DNA of 64,000 nucleotides from Cryptomeria japonica (Eukaryota; Streptophyta; Pinopsida; Cupressales; Cupressaceae): the NCBI RefSeq assembly GCF_030272615.1, contig NC_081410.1:116261140-116325139 (forward strand). Reading direction: 5' to 3'. Both the position numbers and the translations under genes were made by a program. The notes below the pieces were generated by a model. That model saw only the letters and a program-made list of their open reading frames with translations, had not been told where the DNA came from and made no database searches. Numbering within the stretch: position 1 is the first letter of the stretch; every line of letters starts with the position of its first letter. Positions 1 to 11,216 of this stretch are shown in pieces.

Positions 1-1120
1 TATGGTTTCTAGTTGGATTAGATCATGATGATCCGGTATACTCTGATATACTTTGGCTTATGGAATTGGCTTAGATATTCTATTCATGCTACTCAGATTC
101 ATGTTCAGTCACTTGGTTTTGATTTGGTGATCGGATGCTATCTTATATGTTGGTAAGCTTGGTTTGTTGATCCGGTGAGGGTTTCACTAGCAGAGCTTTG
201 TTGAAGATCTTTTGATGTTATGCATAAGTGGTGTTGGTGTGGCTTCTAGTAGAGATTCAGGATGTTGATGGTGATCATGTTTGAGACTTGGCTGATTGGG
301 ATCATTGTTTTAGCGTGTAGGGACCTAAATTGGGTCCGGTACTATCTAGGTTTTGGATCTGCTTAATGTAACATGTTGTTGGTCTTCTCGTTGTGTTTCC
401 AGGATGTCTTATGGGTTGGATTTATTTGTTTGGTCTCAGACCGACACGTTTTGTAATTATGTAATTGCTTTATTATTTGGTGGCCAACCTTATTGTTTAT
501 GGTTGAGGGTATGTATATATATGATGTAAGATCTCATTTTAGATTATATGTAGGAATGGTATAGGAGCGAATAATGTAATAATCATTCATGCAGAGGATT
601 TGGTCGATCATTGATGATCGAGTTGGGTTTATGTAAGAGGATTAAGTCCTCCAATATTGAGCTTAACCAGAACTATACTCAGGCATAGGAGATGCTATCA
701 TTGCAGTTCATTCTTTCTCCTGGATTGTAGTCTGGATTTTTATGTAGTTAGTGAGACTCCTTTTGTAATGAGCAGTATGCTCTAGGCTGTTGGCCAACCT
801 GCAAGTGTAGGCCTCTCAATTTCTAATCACATACTTACTACAAAAGTATTATCTGACTGTGGATAGGCTTCCCATCATGGTTTTTCCCTTTACCGGATTT
901 TCCACATACAAATCTTGGTGTCATGTGGATGGTATCTATTCTCTAATTGTTGCTTGTGCTTAATTGGTATATCTGCTATTTCGATAATTGGTTTATGTAT
1001 TCCAGTATTGATCTTATGTGTTCCTGTATTAAAGTTTTAATTTCTTAAGGTTCCGATAATCTGGTGACAACTGATTCACCCCCCTCTCAGTTGTCTTTCG
1101 GTTATTTGAACTGTCTAACA
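1..1120 (+). mobile_element. Ty1/copia-type LTR, 3' part (5' end outside window)
   Basis: The segment ends in ...CTGTCTAACA at 1120, the TAACA end usual for plant copia LTRs. Shortly before the end it has the signature seen near the 3' end of such LTRs: a 'catggtttttccc...ttttccacat' stretch (877-908), then TTCACCCCCC flanked by an inverted repeat (1066-1095). No coding frame is visible. The LTR start lies before base 1, so its length and left target-site duplication cannot be read. It abuts LINE sequence at 1121, so it probably inserted into the LINE. Whether it is solo or part of a full element is unknown. Confidence 0.6.
1066..1095 (+). other. LTR-terminal hairpin (9-bp stem, C-rich loop)
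   Basis: GACAACTGA at 1066-1074 pairs perfectly with TCAGTTGTC at 1087-1095 around a 12-base loop TTCACCCCCCTC. The same loop type with a different but still complementary stem occurs in family-B LTRs and in the remnant at 6904-6932. Confidence 0.6.
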
Positions 1121-2662
1121 GAATATGGTTAATGTCTTTTGAATCCTTGTAGTAGAGGGAACATCTATTAACAAATAAAAATCCCCTTTTATTATTACCT
1201 ATGGTCAAAATATTATTGTGAGTAGTTACCCACCAAAAGCAATTAATTTTGGGGATTAGGTTAGTCAACCAAATATCATTCTAGCTGAAATTCTCCCTTG
1301 TCAAGTCCTCCATGGCCCTATAGGTAGATTTGACTGAGAATGCCCCAAAGGACTGGTATCTCCAAATCCAAATGTCCTTCCTATTTGAAGAAAAAAAGGA
1401 TCTAGTCCCAACGTAAGATTGCAACAGAGTAGCCTCATCTTCCAACTTCTTAAGATCAGAATCAAGAATACCTTTTATATCCCCTAGTTGGTTCCTAAAA
1501 TTATTCCATCGCCCATGACAACCCTCCCAATAAAGATAACCCTGCAACATAGTTCTACTTTTTTGGATAAGGAAATCTTTAATTAAATTAAAACAATTAG
1601 TAGCGGATAGGGTCATTTTTTGAACCACAAGTCATCCAATCTAGTACTACTCCCATCTCCAACAATATTTTTACCCCCCATTTTTAAGAACATTCCTAAT
1701 TTTCAAGATATTATTCCAAATATAAGAACCTAAAGGAAAGCTAGTGTCATATAGCATATTATCACAAGGGGAATTATTGAGATATTCGGCAAGAATAATT
1801 TTGACCCAATCTTTATCTCCTTCAATAATGCACCACCCAATTTTGGATAAAAGAGCTTGATTAAAAGGTTTGATTTTTCTTCTTCCAAGCCCACCAAACA
1901 TTTTAGGCTTACAAACTTTATCCCATGCCACTAGGGCTATGCGATCCTTTTCTTCAGTTCTAGACTAGAGAAAGCTTCTCTGAATTTTTTCAATTTTTTC
2001 TGCAACAACACTAGAAATTTTGAACAAAGAGATAATAAACTGGGATATTATGCAAGCCAGATTTAACAAGTTTCACTTTACCAGTAAGACTTAATATTTT
2101 TCCTTTCCACCCTGTAATATTTTTTTAAAATCTCTCAATTAAGGTATTCTATTAGTTGTTGGGAGGAATTTTTCAAAATTGGGGGATACCCAAATAAGAA
2201 TTTGGGAAGGAAGCAACACTACATCCAAGAATCCTGGTGATTTTGGTTTGAAGGGAAGGTAGAACATTGAAGAAATATATTTTACTTTTGTTATAGTTAA
2301 TATTTTGACTAGATAGCCAAGCATAATTATCCAGTATATCCTGCCATCCTTTAGCTTCAGAGACATAAACCTCTCCAAAGATTATAGTGTCATTCACAAA
2401 CTGTTGATGGGTAATAGGAGTCATATGGGAGGCAAATTTAATACCCTTGAGCCAATTTTGATCTCTATATCTCTGAATATTTCTCCCCAAGACTTCAACA
2501 ACAATAATAAACAAGTAAGGTGAAATAGGATCACCTTGATGAAGCCCTCTACCACAAGAAAAATAGCCTTTTGGAGAGTCATTAACAAACATTGAGCACA
2601 TAGGAGAGGTAACACATTCATTAATCATAAAAAACAACTGCCTTTAAAGCCAAAATTTTTAA
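1121..2662 (-). pseudogene. LINE (L1-type) ORF2 fragment: reverse transcriptase to C-terminal zinc region
   Basis: Read on the - strand from 2662, this is the middle and end of a plant non-LTR retrotransposon ORF2. Around 2540-2640 it has the RT block GRGLHQGDPISPYLF, which matches the L1 consensus GRGLRQGDPLSPFLF. The catalytic F-A-D-D block appears as FVND near 2390, so one metal-binding Asp is lost. At 1671-1931 the 'AWDKVCKPK..GGLG' block is recognisable, and 1130-1628 matches the tryptophan/cysteine-rich C-terminal (zf-RVT-like) region. At least three frame breaks or stops separate these pieces. The 5' half and the poly-A tail are absent. The fragment is dead and is cut at 1121 by the copia LTR. 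Confidence 0.8.
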
Positions 2663-2735
2663 CATTGTTAGAGCATTCACATGGTATTAGATTCACATTG
2701 TTAGAGCATGCTTTCACATGGAATTAGATTCATGT
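2659..2735 (+). repeat. Imperfect direct repeat, ~36-40 bp x2
   Basis: 'cattgttagagcat...cacatgg.attagattca' occurs twice in a row at about 2662-2694 and 2695-2733. The second copy carries a short insertion. It lies exactly at the broken 5' edge of the LINE fragment. Confidence 0.6.
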
Positions 2736-4774
2736 GTACACTCTTTAGAAATCTAAAAAAGTGGCACCAATTTTTAAGTGGGATGAATTTAAAGGGTGAA
2801 TTTAAAGGGCTTGTTATAAAGAAAAAAGAGTAATATAATAAAATTAGTTGAATCAAATGCAAGTAAAAAGTTTTCAATATTATACTTGCGGGTTTAGGAA
2901 GAGTGTAGTGTAGCTTGTGAAAGATGTTGTGGAGTGTAAGGTCTTGGTGAGGTACATAGGGGTCTATTTGATAACCTCAAGATGCTTGTTCTTATGAGGT
3001 AAATAGACCCATGTGAAAGTTGTGTGAGTATGGGAGTGCTTGTTGATGTGGTTTAGATCTCTTTTATTCATGTTGGTTCTTGTCAAAGACTTAAATGGTC
3101 ATTGTAAACTATATATTTCTCGTTTTCATAGTGGAATGGGGCATCTTTAATTCCTATTTTTGATATTTTTATTTGGAGTGGGTTTTCTCTAGATGAACAT
3201 GTTGAGTTTCCGTATTTTGAATGTGTTTTTTTTTACTTTTTTTCTTTATTATTTATGTTTAATAACTTTGTTTGGTATATAACACGTGGTGAAATTGTAT
3301 CTCATCTATCGTGAATTGGATTAAGTACAATTTATAGTGTGTTTGTGATATTAACATTGTTTGGATATATTTATTAGTTAATCTAAGGAATAGATCTTCT
3401 TAGTTTACATGTTACAAAGAAGTGTACCTTGATTAGGTATAGTGAGAGTGTGAAAGGATGCAAGATTTGGTATCCTAAAATTGAAAGGACAATGTACACG
3501 TGGGTATGTGCACCAAGATGGTGAACAACAAGGGGGTCAAAAGTGGCCACTTTTTTGTTTTTCTAAAATCAACTAAAATTGAACATGGAGTAATTTGAGA
3601 CTCGTGCACTCAAAATTTGAAGATACCAAAACAACAAGAATTGTAGTACTCTAAATCTAGTTTTTAAAATACTAAAGTTTTTAAATAATGGATAAGATTA
3701 AGAGGGTCAAATGCTTCCCACACACAAAACTGTTCATTTTTTTTTTTCAAAAAAACATAGCATAGTGTATAGTGTGTGGGTTAAAATTTTATAGTTGCAT
3801 TTAGTATTATGAAAATGCATTAGTATAAATATAGTTAAGAGTGAGTATTTAAAGCTGTGTATTTTTTTAATTTTTTTTTTTATGATTTTTCAAAGTGGAT
3901 GCATTCTAAAAATTAGATCACTGAATGTGCAGGTCACATAACTTTTACCAAAATAATAAAAAATGCAATTTGTTTTCAACGTGTCAAGAATGAAGTGTAG
4001 AACAATAATGTATATTTTTAAAAAAAATTGGACAAGTAGGTCAAAGTTATTTGGAAAATGCAACACATATGTCTTTCGTAACTATGGAAATGCTTGTGAA
4101 AGAAATTAAAATAATATATGTTAATGTAGTTCAAATATTAAAAAAATTATATTGTTAGAAAGCTCTGAAGATGTGTAAAAATATGGTGGTAAGTTTACTA
4201 AGACCTAATATCTGATGTGTAAAATGATGACAATTAAGTTGATAAATGATAATGAAAGAAAAAATACATCAAAATGAGGCAATTAAAGCTTACAAGCCTA
4301 AGGCTTGTCATCTAAGCCCAAATAAAAGCCAAAATGTGAACATTTTTTTTAAAATAAGGAAAAAATGTATATTTATTTGTTCAAAAAACACATACATATA
4401 ATAAGAAAAAAACAATAAAAAACACATATGTATTTTTTCTACTAAGGAAAACACATACCAAAAACACATGTTTTTTTCTTAATAAGGAAAACATGTATGT
4501 GCTTTTGTATTGACAAAATTACGTACGTGTTTTATTGATGTAAAGTAATTTTGTTAGCCTTGACCCATTATCTTCCTCACAGATTTTTTCACTATGATGT
4601 ATACATAACATACAACATTTAAATATTTAAGTTGTATTTTATGTATATACTAGTAAGATGTTTGATAATGGTTGAACAGATCTCTGGGAGTCATAATGCA
4701 GATTCTAGAATTTAGAAGATCTTATAATTTTTCAAACTTAATTAAATTTAAGTAATCAACAGGTTGCTAACATA
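2663..4774. other. AT-rich stretch without recognisable gene
   Basis: No ORF of interest, LTR ends or known domain is visible on either strand. Poly-T and poly-A runs are frequent (for example 3739-3760, 3861-3880). A locally repetitive patch with alternating acacatatgt-like words lies at 4380-4530. It may be old, unrecognisable transposon sequence. Confidence 0.5.
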
Positions 4775-5130
4775 ATTCTATTTCTATCCCTCTATCTCAC
4801 ACTCTTGGTCCCCCCCAAGCAGTAGACCTATCTATTTTCCTATCACTCTCCTTATTCCCCCTCTCTGCTTCTCTATTTCACTCTTTCCTCTCTCTGCCAA
4901 TATATATATCTCAAAATTCTCAGAATTAGTCAACATTTTATAATCACCAACCTCCTATCATCATTCTCTCTCTATCTCTATTTAACTCTCTTTGCCTCCC
5001 TAGGTATATAGATATATTACCCCCTATTTCCCCCTCTATATATCACTCTCCCCTCTCTCCCCACATTATAAACCTCTCTTAATTTTCACTCTACTATATA
5101 TCTCCCTTCTCTTCTCTACCTACCTCACAC

Positions 5131-5218
<88 letters not shown>

Positions 5219-5942
5219 CTACACACCTCTCCCTCTCTAACTCCCATGCCCCCTCTCCACTTATCTCTCTCACCTTTCCCTTCTTTATTTATCTCTATCC
5301 CACCTCTCACTCTCTCTACATACCTCTATCTCCCTCCCTCCCTACATCTATTTATTTATACAAATATTCATCTCTTCCTCTCTCTCACTCCCTCCCTTCC
5401 TCCTTCCCTCTTTATTTTTCTCTATCTCGCTCTCTTTGTCTCCCTTGAGATTTATACCTATCTCTCTCCCTATCACTCTCCCCCTTCTCCTCTCTCCACT
5501 CTCTCTCTATCTCACTCTATTCTCTCTCCCCCAAGATCTAGACCTATCTTTATACCTCTCTTTCACCCTTCTCTCTCTCTATCTCATTTCTCTCTCCCCT
5601 GATATCTATAGATCACTCTCTCTACATATGTCCCTCTCACTTCCTTCATACATCTATTTTGATCCATACCTCTCTCTCTCACTTCCTCCCTACCTCTATT
5701 TCTGTACATACCTCCCTCTCACTTCCTACCTATATTTGTATGCACGTCTCTATCTCTCTACCTCTCTCCCTCCACCCCTCTCTATTGATCCTTATTTTCC
5801 CCCTCCATATCTTTTCTCCGTTTATCTCCCTCCCCACCTCTTTACCTCTCTACCTCTCTCTCTCCCTATCTCATTACACAATTTCTCACCATCCTCTATA
5901 TATCTCACCTCTCTAACTCTCTCCCTCTATGATCCCTCTCCA
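4775..5942 (+). repeat. Pyrimidine-rich (CT) tract with interspersed short words
   Basis: For more than 1.1 kb the + strand is dominated by ctct/ccct/tctatct words. It includes a pure (TC) run at 5134-5188 and a (TA) run at 5188-5215. Long Ser/Leu/Pro-rich frames here are by-products of the low complexity. The block at roughly 5300-5560 matches the reverse complement of 8560-9060 in word order (ctacatacctctat..., then ...aagatctaga), so the two tracts share an ancestor. The tract follows a 'gctaaca' that could be an LTR end. Confidence 0.85.
5134..5215 (+). repeat. (TC)n followed by (TA)n microsatellite
   Basis: An uninterrupted TC run of about 27 units is joined directly to about 13 TA units. 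Confidence 0.95.
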
Positions 5943-6890
5943 TCGATAAGTAGAGAGTTAAGGATAGAAAGAGAGATAAAGACAATTAAATATGGAAGAA
6001 GGGAGGGAGAGGTATGTAAATAAATAGAGGATGGGGGGAGTGAGGGAGATTAGGTAGATAGAGATGAGTAGATGGAAAAGGAAAGGGATAGAGGAAGAGG
6101 AATAGTTAGGGAGGGAGAGAGAGATGTAGGTTGAAAGAGAGGTAGAGAGGGGGAGGTAGGAAGGAAGAGTGGATAGAGAGAGGTGAGATTGATATAAGTG
6201 GCAAGGGAAGGCTCTAGAGATAGAGGGAGAGAGAGAAATAAAGGTTTCATAGGGAGAGAGAGATATGCAGAGAAAGAGAGAGGGAGAGGAGATACAAAGA
6301 TAAGTTGAGAGGGGGGAGAGAGATAGAGAGAGGAGGGGAGGGAAGGAGAGAGATAGATAGAAGTGGAGAGGGAGAGTTAGATTGAGCTAGGGAAGGAGAG
6401 GAATGCAAAGAGATGAAGGATATTTGATAGACATGATTAGTGAGGGAAGGAGAGTGATAAAGAGGGATAGGGAGGGAGAGAAAGGTAGGTTGAGAGATTG
6501 AGATATAGAGGGAGGAAATATAGAGAGTAGTATGGAGAGGGAAGGAGGGAGAGAAAGGGATGTAGACGTATGGAGAGAGAGAGTGAGGTGAAACAAAGAG
6601 TAGTATGGAGGGAAGTAGGTAGAGAGTGAAGGGGGATAAAATTAGAGAGGGATGGAAGGAGAGGTAGGTGGAGAGAGGAAGAGGGGAGATAGATGGATAG
6701 ATAGAGAGAACATATAAAGAGAAAAGGGAGAGAGGATATGGAGAGTAGAGATAGATGTATATATATAGAGGTAGAGGGAGGGAAGGGGGGAGGGAGGAAG
6801 ATGAATATAGATAAATAAAGGTAGGTAGGGAAGTAGCGAGAGGCATGTATAGATAGAGGGAGAGGGCATATAGATATAAGTAGATATGGT
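5943..6890 (+). repeat. Purine-rich (GA) tract, mirror of the preceding CT tract
   Basis: At about 5943 the + strand switches abruptly from pyrimidine-rich to purine-rich (gagagag/gaggga/agatag words) and stays so to 6890. The two halves therefore form a ~2.1 kb inverted, low-complexity arrangement. There is no coding evidence beyond Ser/Leu/Pro-rich - strand frames. The tract stops at the terminus of a copia-LTR-like remnant at 6891. Confidence 0.85.
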
Positions 6891-6903
6891 GTTAAACACA
6901 TCA

Positions 6904-6932
6904 GAATGCTGAGGGGAGGTGAATCAATATTC
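6904..6932 (-). other. LTR-terminal hairpin (third stem version)
   Basis: GAATATTGA and TCAGCATTC flank a C-rich loop. Seven canonical pairs, one G-T wobble and one mismatch form the stem. It has the same position and loop as the hairpins in family B and at 1066-1095. Confidence 0.45.
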
Positions 6933-8269
6933 AAATATAGTTCAAACCCTTCAACATAAATAAACCCAAGCCACTTGAAACAAAATAGCCATAATGAAAT
7001 AGAATGACACAATTACACAAGTAGACACCTGATTTACATGGGAAACCCAACAAAGGAAAAACCATGATGGACAAGATGCTTGGAGCTACTATCCAAATTC
7101 AACCTCCCAAATTAAAACAAGATTGCATGACATTTTATGACTACAACCAAAGGAAGTTCAGTACTCCCTAAGAATTATAACACTTCAAAAGGAGTCTAAA
7201 ACTTCAGAATAATATGAACAATAGATAAATTTTCAACACGACACTTCTATTTAGTAATATTATTTACTTTCAGCTCATTGCCTCAAACACGCTACTTGGC
7301 TCATTCAAATGTAGTTACCTTTGACTCAATGCCTCTGGTATAAATTGAGCACTTATTCACAACTTCATTTGCTCACCACACTTGATAATAATTTGATCTT
7401 TCATTCATATCCTCTGCAAGCATCAACAAACTCTCTCTAGGTCAACCAAGACGAAACATGTATCACCCAAATAGGTTGGCCCCAAAAACTTCTATGAAGG
7501 AAGGGAAATAATTGTGAAATGAGGAAAGAGATAAGAATGATTAAAAAAACCCCGACACACATCTCCATGCATGCACAACCATTAAAGCACTGACACAAAT
7601 ATCCTAGGTCGACCTAGAAAACACTTTTAAACTTTCATCCAAATACTCTAGTCAACAAACAATACTAGAAAGATAAACAACCACTATGTGAAGCACATAT
7701 AAGCATCATATGAATTTCAAAATAATTCCTATACCCTTCTTTAACATTGTCACATTTAATTTAGTTGGCACAAGGAAACAGATTTGAAACCCATCATTGC
7801 TTGCAAACCAAACAATATAGTCTCGGGATACAATAAATTACATTTATGCCTAAACACCCAGAACTTGCAATGAGATAGTATAAAATGAATGTAAACAAGT
7901 CCCCCAAAGTGAAAGAACAAATATTAAAATTTAGAGAAGTGTGGAGCAATATTTTGATTCATTCATGTAAGGCAACAATACTAACTTTAGTTTGCAAGCT
8001 CCTAAAGCTTATCTCTTAACTTTGGACCTTTTGAGAGATAAATTCATACTTCACATCTTCCTCTGTCTTATTTCCAAACTACAAAGCCATATCTCCAAAT
8101 GTAGAGAAATGCGGTACATTCTTCAGGACCCGTGTGATTCCTTTCCCACCTTGGTCATTATCAGATATCCTAAAACTACTTGCGAATATAAACTTTAAAA
8201 GATAAGGTGAAAAGAGAGAACAGGTGGCATAAATTATTAAGCATCATTTCCAGTCTTTCATCATGTCAC

Positions 8270-8370
8270 CATGAACTTTAGAACAACACATTTGACATTC
8301 AACCATGGACTATATTTTGACGCCCAACCGTGAACTTGAAAACAACACATTTTGACATCCAACCATGAAC
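8270..8370 (+). repeat. Degenerate short tandem repeat
   Basis: The word pattern 'tgaacttnaaaacaacacattttgacatncaacc' occurs at 8271-8304 and 8330-8364, with a shorter decayed unit between them. Confidence 0.5.
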
Positions 8371-8458
8371 ATCATAAACTAACATTACAACTCTTCTTCT
8401 CAACATACAAACATAGGTGAACATCAATGACAATGCATTGTCACCATAGCTACAATAG

Positions 8459-9212
<754 letters not shown>

Positions 9213-9842
9213 GTTAGAAAAGAAGAGGCGAACAATAATATATGTAGCTTCAAACCAAACTGAAAAATCATATTAACAGTGTTTATCATATAAAAGAAAT
9301 CAACTATAATATCAAAAAGAAAACCACATAATATTAAACATTTAACACCCAAATTACATGGAGAAACCATTTCGAGAAAAAACTCCACCAAGAAGAGATG
9401 AAAGACTTGTATTATCAGGATTATGAAATTACAATATAAAGCTCAAACTCCAATCTTGTCTTCAATTCAACAACATAACCCCCACAAAACAAAAATTGAA
9501 CCAACTCATACTTGTCTCCATTTCAACCCCGCAATATGTAGACTCATTGGGGCTCAAAATACCACCATACCACATTACCATGACTCAAAATAAGTTTCCT
9601 AAATACCATGGTAAAAATCCATACAACCCCTACATGCAAAACATAGTCTCTTACACAATATTACACCTTCTTATAGGTTGTCATAAGAATCCCCTCAAAA
9701 TAGGATATACTCTTACATGCATCATAGACTATCAATAAGTTATCTAATGATACTCATACATGTGTCATAATAATTGATTCTCATGTAAAAAATGATCCAC
9801 CGCAATTTTATCCCTTACAATTGTCATAGAATCTATCATAAC
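9213..9842 (-). mobile_element. Second copia-LTR-like remnant
   Basis: On the - strand it carries the 'tggagttttttctcg...ggtttctccatgtaat' U5-like word and ends ...TTTTCTAACAC at 9213. Unlike the others it lacks the C-rich hairpin. Its other end is cut by the LTR of element E at 9843. No gene is visible. Confidence 0.4.
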
Positions 9843-11015
9843 TGTAGTGTCCTAAATTGTACACCCTTACAATATTATTCTCATTTTGGCCCTCACCTTG
9901 GCGTTCATGCCCCGAGGCTTGATTGGATCCCTGATTCTTCTCACACCATGCAAATATCTCATAATTTTTTAGAATGCACATCTCTTGCCCCTCTTTTCTT
10001 GGTCCATGATTGGTTGTCATGGTCCTTAGGGACAAAAGCGCCCAACATTTTGGTCCTCCCAACTAGGGCTCATTTTGGGCCCCTTAATGCTAACATCATT
10101 TTGGTGGGGACCTAGATCCCGTGTTGGCTCATGTTTTAAATTAAATTATTTTTCAACAAGCAATTATAAAAGGAGGTCTATCCCTCTCATTTTGAGAACT
10201 GCATAAGAGATTCATGCAATCAATTCAAGCAATCAAGCATTCAAATTCAAGCGAGCAAGCAATAAGTCTTCTTTCAAGCATTGGAGAAGAAGTAAAGTCA
10301 AGATTCAAGCATTGGAGTTGACATTCATGTTCTATGTTGATGAAGACTTCATGAAATCCTAATTCCTTGTGGAGACAAACAAAACTCCATTAAAAGGTAC
10401 ATCATTAGTGTTTTTAGACATTATTTATCATCTCCCTCAAAAGGACATCATTTCCATTACTGCAATTCAATTATATTTCATTTCTATTTCATGGTTAATT
10501 CCAAAATAGGGGTTTGACCTAAGGCAAACCCCTAATCCCAACCTATTTCCCTTCTCCACTATGTGTAGTAATAGGTACGGAGCCGTGATCTTCAAAATTG
10601 GCTTTGTTCATAGAGATGAACAAATTCCCCTTTGGACTACCAAAAGTGTGGAGGACCAGAGCGACGAGCATTCTAGTCCTAATATTTTAGGAGCTCCCTC
10701 TAGGAATAGATCTGAACACTCTTACATTGCTTAGATCCAGGTTTGTGCCTCAATTTGATGATTGTACCTCACTATTTATGCATTTTTATTTCAATTTCAA
10801 CTTTTTTATCCTAATTTCAACATTTTCATAATTCAACTTAAAAGAGGGAATCGATTCAAAACCCAGTGAACCTAATAGGGTTTCTTAGCCCTATCTTTGC
10901 TGACTTGAGGCTAGATCTATTATGTTCACCCCTCTTTAATGCAATGGTCCTTATGCCTAAAATTAGTGGTTTCTACTACATCTAATGGTGGAGACCCTAA
11001 TTTTTCACCATCATA
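9843..11015 (+). mobile_element. Element E 5' LTR
   Basis: It starts TGTAGTGTC (9843), like the - strand LTR start of element D, and ends near ...CACCATCATA (11015), next to a primer-site-like sequence. Internal words match D's LTR in reverse complement, for example 'ggttaattccaaaa.aggggtttgacc' near 10494 against 11700-11790. It has a TATA box at 10165. A patch of 'caagcaa/ttcaagca' words lies at 10210-10330. Confidence 0.7.
10165..10173 (+). promoter_or_regulatory. Probable TATA box of element E LTR
   Basis: TATAAAAGG sits in the upstream third of the LTR and aligns with TATTTAAGG in the LTRs of element D (13279-13287 and 46340-46348). Confidence 0.5.
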
Positions 11016-11034
11016 TTTTTGTGAACCTAACATC
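11016..11034 (+). other. Element E primer-binding site (decayed)
   Basis: 'tttttgtgaacctaacatc' directly follows the LTR and aligns with the TTTTGGTGAACCCGACATC primer site of element D, with three substitutions. Confidence 0.55.
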
Positions 11035-11216
11035 TTACACTTTCATTTTTTGATTTATGTTCTCAGATCTAAGTGTTTATTCATTTCATATTCAAATTTA
11101 CATTTACAAGTTTAATTTTCAATTGAATTTCAAAAAATTTAGAGGTTAAATTCACAAAAACCCCAATTTTAAATTCTACAATTGAACTTGTAGGTTGTCT
11201 AATTTGGATTAATTCT

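Larger units (their letters stand above)
6891..8458 (-). mobile_element. Copia-LTR-like remnant and undefined flank
   Basis: On the - strand the first ~200 bp reads as the 3' end of a copia-type LTR. It has 'catggtttttcc...gggtttcccatgtaaat', then a hairpin with loop TTCACCTCCCC at 6904-6932, then ...GTTTAACAC at 6891. The start of the LTR is not identified. The rest to 8458 is AT-rich with no gene visible. There is no primer-binding site beyond 6890, where a CT-rich tract follows instead. Confidence 0.5.

Noticed and set aside
5246-6023. Ser/Leu/Pro/Tyr-rich frames in the CT tract (+), and similar - frames at 6247-7012
   Set aside because: Low-complexity translation of CT-rich words in several frames at once; no domain and no start context.
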